DNA from: Armatimonadota bacterium | GTDB lineage: Bacteria; Armatimonadota; Zipacnadia; Zipacnadales; UBA11051 | NCBI GenBank assembly: GCA_013178155.1 | Contig: JABLXH010000044.1 | Location: 1 to 39,114, forward strand | Direction: 5' to 3' | DNA length: 39,114 nucleotides | In this document: in pieces, positions 33,283 to 39,114 of the stretch | Layout of the letters: the number at the start of each line of letters is the position of its first letter | Position numbering within the stretch: position 1 is the stretch's first letter | Made by a program: the position numbers and the translations under genes | The notes under the pieces: model-generated | Told to the model about the DNA's origin: nothing | Seen by the model: the letters and a program-made list of their open reading frames with translations, nothing else | Database searches by the model: none

Positions 33283-34760
33283 ATGCTTATCTGGGTCTGG
33301 ACGTGGGAACCACTGCTGTGAAGGCTGTGGTTGTGGACGAGACCGGTCGGGTCCGGGGCTCTGCCGCCGCCACCTACGGATACCAGCAGCCTCGCCCGGG
33401 CTGGGTCGAACAGGATCCGGCCGAATGGATCCGTCTGGTGGCAGACACAGCGCGGCGTGCTGCCGGCGATGCCCCGGGCGACATCAAGGCCCTTGCTGTC
33501 TCTACTCAGGGAGACACCGCGCTGCCCGTGGACGCGGCAGGCAGGCCCCTGGCCGCGGCTCGCACCTGGATGGATACGCGCACCCAGGCGCAAGTGGGCA
33601 GGATGCTGGAGGTCCCGCAGACGCGGTGGTACGAGATCACGGGCGCAACGCCTCTGCCCCATGCCGCGGCCGCCTCGATTCTGTGGTGGCAGGAGCACCT
33701 GGAGGGGGCGCGCCAGAGGATCCACGGGGTATGCCTGGTTCAGGATTTCCTGACGCAGTGGCTTACTGGTCAACGCCTTCTCGATGCCCCCAACGCTTCG
33801 CGCACGCTTCTTTATGACATTCATCGGCGAGAGTGGTCCGAGGAACTCCTTTCTGCCCTGGACATCCCGCGTGCCTATCTTGCCGACGTCGCCGAGGCAG
33901 GGACACCGATCGGACCGCTACTACCAACGGCGGCGGCTGAGTTGGGACTGAGTAGGGGCACCACGGTCGTGCTGGGGGGCCACGACCAGACCTGCGCCGC
34001 GGTCGGTTGCGGTGTCACCCGCCCGGGCAGCCTGATGCTGTCCTGTGGCACGGCCTGGGTGGTACTCGCTGCCACGTCCGGGCCCCTGGATGACCCCCGC
34101 CGCGCTCTGCACAGCTACTGTCACGCCGTTCCTCGAGGCTATGCGGCCCTGGGCGCCTTCGCGGGCGGCAATCTCCTGCGTTGGTTCCGCGACGAGCTGG
34201 TCGGCGATGCCGACGGGGGTGAGGCGGCCTACGAGTCCATCGTCCGGGAGGCTGAGACCGCCTTGGCGGGAGGGAGAGCCCCCCTGCTTTTCCTGCCGCA
34301 CTTCTATGGGAGCGTTCTACCCGTGGGCTGTCCGTCTGCCCGGGGCGGCTGGGTAGGCCTGACCCTCGCACACACGCGGGGTGACATGGCCCTGGCCCTC
34401 TTGCAGGGGGTGGCGTTGCAGGCGGCGGCAGTCGTCAAGTACATGGTGCAGCTTGGCGCTCCCGCCGACGATGTTCGCATGATTGGCGGAGGCTCGCGAA
34501 GTCGCTTCTGGGCGCAACTGGTGGCCGATGCGCTGCACCGCTCGGTGAAGCTGCCGGCGGTGTCGGAAGCTGCCGCCTACGGAGCAGCGCTAATCGCGGG
34601 GCGAGCAATGGGGGCCTTCGGGAACGACAATGGCGACGCGCCAAATGTAAGCCTGCGGGAGACGGTGACGCCAGGGTCGTCAGTGTGGCCGGCGGCAGCC
34701 CGGATCTTCGAGGAGCTATCCACCAACACCGCCAACTGGTGGCAGGAGGCGACACAGTAG
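33279..34760 (+). CDS. FGGY-family carbohydrate kinase (xylulokinase-like)
   Basis: I read 493 residues from GTG 33279, which overlaps the upstream stop by 4 bp (GTGA); an in-frame GTG at 33264 is possible. FGGY kinases phosphorylate sugars or polyols with ATP through an actin-like two-domain fold. Seen are YLGLDVGTTAVKAVVVD (phosphate-1), WVEQDPAEW, AVSTQGDTALPVD (usual acceptor-binding region), GGHDQTCAAVGCG (central) and IGGGSRSRFWAQLVADAL (adenosine motif). The order and spacing are like xylulokinase, gluconokinase or related kinases; the substrate is not predictable. Coupling to a glycosyltransferase gene is unusual. The kinase could feed sugar phosphates to the aldolase and transaldolase-like proteins encoded nearby. 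Confidence 0.9.
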   Translation: MNAYLGLDVGTTAVKAVVVDETGRVRGSAAATYGYQQPRPGWVEQDPAEWIRLVADTARRAAGDAPGDIKALAVSTQGDTALPVDAAGRPLAAARTWMDTRTQAQVGRMLEVPQTRWYEITGATPLPHAAAASILWWQEHLEGARQRIHGVCLVQDFLTQWLTGQRLLDAPNASRTLLYDIHRREWSEELLSALDIPRAYLADVAEAGTPIGPLLPTAAAELGLSRGTTVVLGGHDQTCAAVGCGVTRPGSLMLSCGTAWVVLAATSGPLDDPRRALHSYCHAVPRGYAALGAFAGGNLLRWFRDELVGDADGGEAAYESIVREAETALAGGRAPLLFLPHFYGSVLPVGCPSARGGWVGLTLAHTRGDMALALLQGVALQAAAVVKYMVQLGAPADDVRMIGGGSRSRFWAQLVADALHRSVKLPAVSEAAAYGAALIAGRAMGAFGNDNGDAPNVSLRETVTPGSSVWPAAARIFEELSTNTANWWQEATQ

Positions 34761-34833
34761 CCGTCCGTCTCGCCTTAGGACCGGAGGAACCGTCTGGCCG
34801 GCCCTACGCGGCGGATTGGGGCTGCGTTGCATG

Positions 34834-34862
34834 TTGACAACCGCGGGGTCGTCTTCTATACT
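34834..34862 (+). promoter_or_regulatory. Near-consensus promoter of the ffh-rpsP-rplS operon
   Basis: TTGACA (34834-34839), 17-bp spacer, TATACT (34857-34862). No second comparable promoter is visible up to ffh, so this likely drives the whole operon. The start near 34869 gives a leader of about 200 nt. In the 34761-35067 gap the only other feature I see is the leader hairpin. Confidence 0.85.
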
Positions 34863-34916
34863 GACTCCGCCTGTCAGTACGGAGAGGCTGCGGAGGCTCT
34901 GTCGCGAATAGCCCCT

Positions 34917-34947
34917 CGGCCGGATCGCGCGGCACTTGATCCGGCCG
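34917..34947 (+). promoter_or_regulatory. Strong hairpin in the ffh operon leader
   Basis: CGGCCGGATC (34917-34926) pairs perfectly with GATCCGGCCG (34938-34947) around an 11-nt loop. It falls about 50 nt after the predicted transcription start and 120 nt before the ffh ATG. No T-tract follows (CGTTCGTTAG), so it is not a standard terminator. It does not match any riboswitch or 4.5S RNA motif I know. Confidence 0.55.
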
Positions 34948-35067
34948 CGTTCGTTAGGGTCTACCCCTGGCCATCCCATCCGGCGTGCAGCATTTTCGCA
35001 GGATGCCGGAGCGGGCAGAGGCGTCTTTCGCCCTGTGGGAGCGAGTACCTATCTGGCGGCGCCTGCC

Positions 35068-36399
35068 ATGTTTGAGTCGTTAACGGACAAGCTCCAGAAG
35101 GCCTTCCGGCATCTGAGTAGCCGAGGCAAGATCGGCCCCAAAGACGTGCGCGATGGTCTGAAAGAGGTCCGTCTGGCGCTGCTGGAGGCCGACGTCAGCT
35201 ACCAGGTCGTGAAGGACTTCATCCGGGAAGTTCAGGATGAAGCTCTCGGCGAGAAGGTCTTGTCGGGGCTGAACCCGACGCAACAGATTGTCGGCATCGT
35301 CCATCGCAAGCTGGTGCACCTGCTGGGCGACGCTGCTGTGCCCATCAAGCTCGCCGCCAAGCCGCCGACCATCATCATCATGGCCGGCCTGCAGGGCAGC
35401 GGCAAAACGACAACTGCCGGAAAGCTGGCCAGGTACCTGACACGCCAGGGGCACCGGGTCCTCCTGGTTGCAGCCGACGTGTATCGTCCGGCGGCTATCG
35501 AGCAGTTGCGCCAGGTCGGGGCCCAGGTGGAGGTCGAGGTCTTCACGGTTCCCGACCAGAGCCCGGTGGAGATCGCGCGAGCCAGCGTCAAGCACGCCCA
35601 GGCCAAGGGCTATGATGTGGTGATCATTGACACAGCCGGACGCCTGCAGATCGACCAGCAGATGATGCAGGAAGTCCAGGAGATCGAGCGTTCCTTCGAC
35701 CACACCGAGACGCTGCTGGTCATTGATGCCATGACCGGCCAGGACGCCGTAAATGTCGCCGAGGAGTTTGGACGCAAGCTCAAGCTCGACGGATTGATAC
35801 TGACCAAGCTGGACGGCGACGCCCGCGGCGGTGCAGCGCTATCGGCCCGGGCGGTCACGGGCGTACCGATCAAGTTCATGGGTGTGGGAGAGAAACTGGA
35901 CGGGTTGGAGGTCTTCCACCCCGACCGCCTGGCCCAGCGCATTCTCGGCATGGGCGACGTGCTGACCCTGATCGAGAAGGCCCAACAGGCCATGGACGCC
36001 GAGCAGGCCGTGAAGCTGCAGAAGAAGCTGCTATCGGCGAAGTTCGACCTTGAGGACTTCCGCGAGCACCTCAACAACATGCGCAAGATGGGGCCCCTAG
36101 ACCAGGTCATGAAGCTGATTCCGGGGGCCAGCAAGCTGCCGGGGCTGATCCCCGACGACTTTGATGAGCGCGAACTGGACCAGGTGGACGCCATCATCTG
36201 CTCCATGACGCCCTATGAGCGCCGCAACCCGGATGTACTCAACGCCAGCCGCAAGCGGCGCATTGCGGCGGGCAGCGGCACCAGCGTGCAAGACGTGAAC
36301 ATTGTGCTGAAGAACTTCCGCGAGCTCGAGAAGATGATGAAGGCCATGTCCGCCGGTAAGGGCGTAAACATTGGCGGCCTTCGCATTGGCCGTATGTGA
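35068..36399 (+). CDS. ffh: Signal recognition particle GTPase Ffh
   Basis: 443 residues, normal length. Ffh binds signal peptides on ribosomes with 4.5S RNA and docks at FtsY for co-translational membrane targeting. It has an N domain (MFESLTDKLQKAFRHL), then the G domain with P-loop GLQGSGKTT (107-115), ADVYRPAA, DTAGRLQ (188-194), TKLDGDARGG (246-255) and MGVGEKLD. A Met-rich M domain (about 300-443) has NNMRKMGP, CSMTPYERRNPDVLNASRKRRIAAGSG split by family spacing, and a GLRIGRM end. ATG 35068 is chosen by homology although no Shine-Dalgarno site precedes it; the in-frame upstream stretch is not family-like. It is the first gene of the operon. Confidence 0.97.
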   Translation: MFESLTDKLQKAFRHLSSRGKIGPKDVRDGLKEVRLALLEADVSYQVVKDFIREVQDEALGEKVLSGLNPTQQIVGIVHRKLVHLLGDAAVPIKLAAKPPTIIIMAGLQGSGKTTTAGKLARYLTRQGHRVLLVAADVYRPAAIEQLRQVGAQVEVEVFTVPDQSPVEIARASVKHAQAKGYDVVIIDTAGRLQIDQQMMQEVQEIERSFDHTETLLVIDAMTGQDAVNVAEEFGRKLKLDGLILTKLDGDARGGAALSARAVTGVPIKFMGVGEKLDGLEVFHPDRLAQRILGMGDVLTLIEKAQQAMDAEQAVKLQKKLLSAKFDLEDFREHLNNMRKMGPLDQVMKLIPGASKLPGLIPDDFDERELDQVDAIICSMTPYERRNPDVLNASRKRRIAAGSGTSVQDVNIVLKNFRELEKMMKAMSAGKGVNIGGLRIGRM

Positions 36400-36494
36400 C
36401 CGCGGAACTGCAACTGACGCCCCGTAGGGGTCAACGATGTGCCGGGCCGCTGCTGGCGCGCCCGTGGCCGGAGTGAGTGAAGGGAGAACAGTCC

Positions 36495-36788
36495 GTGGCG
36501 ACAAGGATCAGGCTGAAGCGCACCGGAGCGAAGAAGCAACCGTACTACCGCATGGTCGTGGCAGATTCGCGCACACCGCGTGATGGCCGCACCATCGAGG
36601 AACTGGGCGTGTACGGTCCCACCCAGGACCCGCCGCTGCTGCAGATCAACCGGGAACGGGCTTTGCACTGGCTGCTCGAGGGTGCTCAGCCCTCTGACAC
36701 GGCCCGCTCGTTGCTCTCGCGGCTGGGCGTGATGGCGCAGGTCCAGCAGGCCCGCAAGGCGGCGAAGCAAAGCACGGCGCAGGGTTGA
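36495..36788 (+). CDS. rpsP: 30S ribosomal protein S16
   Basis: 97 residues. S16 helps fold the 5' and central domains of 16S rRNA. The N-terminus [31 protein letters not shown] and [12 protein letters not shown], then [21 protein letters not shown], are the family signature. The start is GTG 36495 with AGGGAGA 7-8 bp upstream; an in-frame GTG at 36477 would add KGEQS before the conserved start and is rejected. The 95 bp after ffh contain only weak hairpins. Confidence 0.96.
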   Translation: MATRIRLKRTGAKKQPYYRMVVADSRTPRDGRTIEELGVYGPTQDPPLLQINRERALHWLLEGAQPSDTARSLLSRLGVMAQVQQARKAAKQSTAQG

Positions 36789-36852
36789 GATCCCAGCCGA
36801 CCTGCAGCCATAGTTGGCCGGGAACGCTGCTCCAGGGGGTCGGGGTCCAGAT

Positions 36853-37083
36853 ATGAAGGAACTCGTCGAGTATATGGTCAGGGCTCTCGTGGACGACCCC
36901 GCATCCGTTCGCGTGAACGTTGTTGAGAGCGGTAACCTGACCGTTTATGAAGTCAGCGTTGCTGAGGGTGATCTGGGCAAGATCATCGGACGTCACGGAC
37001 GCATAGCCAACGCCCTGCGCGGCGTCGTGAAGGCGGCGGCGATGAGAACGAACGATAGGGCGACCGTGGAGATTGTCTCATAA
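36853..37083 (+). CDS. khpA: KH-domain RNA-binding protein KhpA (YlqC family)
   Basis: 76 residues, the normal KhpA length. A single KH domain with the GxxG loop as GRHG (46-49) in LGKIIGRHGRIANALR. In Gram-positive bacteria KhpA pairs with KhpB/Jag, binds many RNAs and affects cell division and envelope gene expression. ATG 36853 is chosen by homology (MKELVEYMVRALVDDP). Position between rpsP and ylqD is the classical one. No unusual residues. Confidence 0.95.
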   Translation: MKELVEYMVRALVDDPASVRVNVVESGNLTVYEVSVAEGDLGKIIGRHGRIANALRGVVKAAAMRTNDRATVEIVS

Positions 37084-37128
37084 GAGGCGCCGCACCCCAT
37101 CATCCGGCCCCCAGTGGAGGCGAGGCGA

Positions 37129-37614
37129 ATGCCCGGAGTGATCGTCAAGCGCAATGTCATCCTGCGCGCCGTAGTCACCGACAAGCTCAAGGAGCAGGTG
37201 AGCCGTGAGCTGGAACAGGCGGCGGCGGAGGTGGATGAGCGCTTGCGGCAGTTGGACACATCTACGCGCGGCTATATAACGGACCTGCAGCGCACGGACC
37301 TGCAGCGAGCCATGGCGGTACGAAAGCAGATCGAGGCGGAGAAGCAGAAGCAGACCGAACTGCGCGATGCGCTGCTGGAACGCAAGGCTCAGGTCCTGGA
37401 GTTGCAGAACGGGACCGAGGTCATCCGGGGTACGCTGGAAAGCTACGTCGAAGTCAACGTCGGCGATGACCTGGCGGCGGTCATGGGAGGCCTGGAGATT
37501 CTGACCAAGGATGACGTGGTTGTTGACATCCGCCAGCGAGCCGCTGGCGAAGAGGTGGAGGAGACCGCCGCACCATCTATCATCCTGCCAAGTGACATAG
37601 GCACTGGTGAATGA
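37129..37614 (+). CDS. YlqD-family coiled-coil protein
   Basis: 161 residues from ATG 37129, with GGAGG 8 bp upstream (37116-37120); the GTG at 37114 overlaps that site and is rejected. The N-terminal strand PGVIVKRNVILRAVVTDKLK, a coiled-coil middle rich in Gln/Glu/Arg (EQVSRELEQAAAEVDERLRQL, about 25-100, cited in parts), and a beta-rich end (GTEVIRGTLESYVEVNVGDDL) match the YlqD layout and its place between khpA and rimM in Bacillus. Function unknown; a ribosome-linked role is suggested by context. The coiled coil contains a duplicated TDLQR (15-bp tandem repeat at 37279-37308). Overlaps rimM by 8 bp. Confidence 0.8.
   Translation: MPGVIVKRNVILRAVVTDKLKEQVSRELEQAAAEVDERLRQLDTSTRGYITDLQRTDLQRAMAVRKQIEAEKQKQTELRDALLERKAQVLELQNGTEVIRGTLESYVEVNVGDDLAAVMGGLEILTKDDVVVDIRQRAAGEEVEETAAPSIILPSDIGTGE
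37279..37308 (+). repeat. 15-bp tandem duplication inside the ylqD-like gene
   Basis: ACGGACCTGCAGCGC (37279-37293) is repeated as ACGGACCTGCAGCGA (37294-37308), 14 of 15 identical and in frame, giving TDLQR-TDLQR in the coiled coil. Confidence 0.9.
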
Positions 37615-38113
37615 GTACGACGTCCAGATAGGCCAGATACTCGGCGCCCACGGCCTGCGGGGAGAGGTCAAGGTGGCGTCGCTGAGTGACATCCCGGGCC
37701 GTTTCGCCATGCTGTCAGAGGTTGCGGTCCGGACCGCCAGGACAATGACCGTGTGTCGCGTGCTCGGAGCCCGGGAGACGGCGCCGGGCACTTGGCTGGT
37801 TCGGCTGGAGGGCATCGGTGACCGCACCGCTGCTGAAGCACTACGCGGCGCTGCTTTACTGGTGCGTGAAGTGGACTCCCCCTCCCTGCCGCCCGATGTG
37901 TACTATGTCCATCAACTCATCGGCCTGCGAGTGGTCACTACGGACGGGCGGGAGGTCGGCACGATCAGCGAGGTCATCGAGACCGGGGCCAACGACGTCT
38001 ACGTGACCGAGAACGCGCTGATCCCCGCGATTCCGCAGGTTGTCCAGGCCGTGGACCTGGAAGCCGGCACAATGCTGATCGAGCCTCTGCCAGGGCTGTT
38101 GGCGGACGAGTGA
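37607..38113 (+). CDS. rimM: Ribosome maturation factor RimM
   Basis: 168 residues. RimM binds S19 and assists maturation of the 30S head. The N-terminal RimM domain starts IGQILGAHGLRGEVKV, and the C-terminal PRC barrel carries YYVHQLIGLRVVTTDGREVG followed by GANDVYVT and IEPLPGLL. The start is GTG 37607, overlapping the ylqD-like stop by 8 bp, so translation is probably coupled; only a weak Shine-Dalgarno site is seen. trmD starts 6 bp after the stop. The order rimM-trmD-rplS is widespread. Confidence 0.95.
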   Translation: MNEYDVQIGQILGAHGLRGEVKVASLSDIPGRFAMLSEVAVRTARTMTVCRVLGARETAPGTWLVRLEGIGDRTAAEALRGAALLVREVDSPSLPPDVYYVHQLIGLRVVTTDGREVGTISEVIETGANDVYVTENALIPAIPQVVQAVDLEAGTMLIEPLPGLLADE

Positions 38114-38119
38114 GCGGGT

Positions 38120-38866
38120 ATGCGGATTGACATCGTCACGATTTTCCCGGGCGATGTCGAGCGAGCGCTAGGCTACAGCATCCTCGGCAGGGCCCAGAGC
38201 GCGGGATTGCTGACGGTCAAGGCCCACGACCTGCGTGACTGGACCGACGATGCTCATCGGACAGTAGATGACAGCCCCTATGGGGGCGGTCCCGGCATGG
38301 TCATGAAGCCGGAGCCCTTTGGAGCGGCCATTGGGGCCCTGAGTCAGCCGGCGACGCACGTGGTGCTGCTGACACCGCAAGGCGTGACCTTCACGCAGGA
38401 AGTGGCGCAGCGTCTGGCGCGTGAGACGCATCTCCTGCTGCTTTGCGGGCACTATGAGGGAATTGACGAGCGCGTATCGCGGCTCGTAGATGAAGAGGTC
38501 TCGCTTGGGGACTTCGTCCTGACCGGAGCCGAGCATGCGGCTGTCGTCGTGGTTGACGCAGTGGGCAGGCTGCTACCGGGTGTTCTCGGCAACAGCGCTT
38601 CGGCCGAGGATGAGAGCTTTGCTGGTCTGCTCGAGTACCCACAGTATACACGGCCGCCCGTCTACCGCGGCTGGGCAGTGCCAGAGGTGCTGTTGAGCGG
38701 TCAGCATGAGCAAGTGCGGCGCTGGCGCCGCCAGCAGTCGCTGCTGCGGACAGCGCGGCGGCGACCGGACTTATTGGCGAGAGCTGAGCTATCAGAGGAA
38801 GACTGGCGGCTCCTGGGTGAGGCAGACCTGGGGTCTGAACCTTTCAGGAGGAGCCCAGAGAGCTGA
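38120..38866 (+). CDS. trmD: tRNA (guanine37-N1)-methyltransferase TrmD
   Basis: 248 residues. TrmD uses S-adenosylmethionine to make m1G37 in tRNAs reading CNN and some GNN codons, preventing +1 frameshifts. The SPOUT trefoil-knot fold shows [41 protein letters not shown] and [11 protein letters not shown] (128-138), ending with [17 protein letters not shown]. The knot motif is normally VL(S/T)GGE; here the second Gly is Ala137. The start ATG 38120 is 6 bp after rimM with GAGCGGG upstream. The otherwise intact motifs suggest an active enzyme. Confidence 0.96.
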   Translation: MRIDIVTIFPGDVERALGYSILGRAQSAGLLTVKAHDLRDWTDDAHRTVDDSPYGGGPGMVMKPEPFGAAIGALSQPATHVVLLTPQGVTFTQEVAQRLARETHLLLLCGHYEGIDERVSRLVDEEVSLGDFVLTGAEHAAVVVVDAVGRLLPGVLGNSASAEDESFAGLLEYPQYTRPPVYRGWAVPEVLLSGQHEQVRRWRRQQSLLRTARRRPDLLARAELSEEDWRLLGEADLGSEPFRRSPES

Positions 38867-38876
38867 GGTGACCACG

Positions 38877-39114
38877 GTGACTAACCCCATCGTCCAGCAG
38901 ATTACGGGTACCCAACTGAGGACAGATGTCCCTGAGTTCAGCCCCGGTGACACGGTGCGCGTGAACGTCAAGGTGACCGAACGGGTGCGCAATGACGTTC
39001 GCACGCGCATCCAGGCCTTTGAGGGCGTCGTTATCGCGCGGCGCGGAGCTGGCATCAACGAGGAGTTCACCGTCCGGCGCGTGGCTCACGGCATCGGGGT
39101 AGAGCGGACTTTCC
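38877..39114 (+). CDS. rplS: 50S ribosomal protein L19 (3' end outside window)
   Basis: 79 residues seen; the frame runs off the window. L19 sits at the 30S-50S interface. [35 protein letters not shown] and [16 protein letters not shown] follow the family exactly. GTG 38877 has GAGG about 8 bp upstream; an in-frame GTG at 38868 would add three residues. It follows trmD by 10 bp. Confidence 0.95.
   Translation, partial: MTNPIVQQITGTQLRTDVPEFSPGDTVRVNVKVTERVRNDVRTRIQAFEGVVIARRGAGINEEFTVRRVAHGIGVERTF

Noticed and set aside
34761-35067. 4.5S RNA gene or known riboswitch upstream of ffh
   Set aside because: The conserved SRP RNA tetraloop and internal-loop motifs are absent and no known riboswitch core is recognisable.
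1-39114. CRISPR array, insertion sequence, toxin-antitoxin pair or defence system
   Set aside because: No regularly spaced repeats, transposase or nuclease-type proteins, or typical small gene pairs were found; the YC-HC pair does not resemble any toxin-antitoxin family I know.

Overview
This is a GC-rich chromosomal segment from a bacterium that uses ordinary sigma70-type promoters (TTGACA and TATACT-like boxes about 17 bp apart) and good Shine-Dalgarno sites. The best lineage guess is Armatimonadota or a neighbouring uncultured phylum in the Terrabacteria. The signs are a Firmicutes-style SOS box, a ylqD-type gene inside the rpsP-rimM-trmD-rplS operon, a double-length UvrA, and many large sugar-degrading proteins and uncharacterised families of the kind frequent in Armatimonadota, Planctomycetota and Verrucomicrobiota. 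This is inference; there is no 16S rRNA gene here. No phage, transposon, integrase, CRISPR array or toxin-antitoxin pair was seen.

Layout. 1-4617: a carbohydrate or sugar-acid locus with a heparinase-like C-terminus (cut by the window edge), a KDPG-aldolase-like protein and an M20 amidohydrolase on the plus strand, then a convergent enolase-superfamily enzyme with a repressor-like palindrome in its leader. 4715-4890: tRNA-Leu(CAG) with its own promoter and terminator. 4901-7783: a DUF6785-like polytopic membrane protein and, divergently, an inositol-monophosphatase-family enzyme. 7803-9909: a minus-strand cluster of TPR protein, half-size GspF/PilC-like membrane protein and exported thioredoxin-fold protein. 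10010-16397: an 1806-residue secreted glycosidase-like protein followed by two overlapping, mutually homologous cysteine-containing small proteins. 16674-19094: an envelope protein joining an HlyD-like adaptor to an NlpC/P60-like domain. 19269-24951: a class II aldolase, a GATase/NodB-like protein, a transaldolase-like protein and a Gfo/Idh/MocA oxidoreductase.

25115-30802 is uvrA, a head-to-tail double UvrA with four ABC ATPase sites. A perfect GAAC-N4-GTTC SOS box fills the gap between its -35 and -10 elements. 30904-31926 holds tRNA-Ser(TGA) on the minus strand and an M48 lipoprotein protease. 31990-34760 has a glycosyltransferase-4-like gene overlapping an FGGY kinase. 35068-39114 is the conserved translation and secretion operon ffh-rpsP-khpA-ylqD-rimM-trmD-rplS, driven by a near-consensus promoter with a leader of about 200 nt; rplS runs off the end.

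Read together, the accessory genes suggest a heterotroph that degrades complex glycans outside the cell and channels sugar acids and phosphates through aldolases, a transaldolase-like protein, a sugar kinase and dehydrogenases. The most unusual items are the SOS-controlled double UvrA, the HlyD-NlpC/P60 fusion, the paralogous cysteine protein pair coupled to the giant glycosidase, and the orphan half-GspF cluster.
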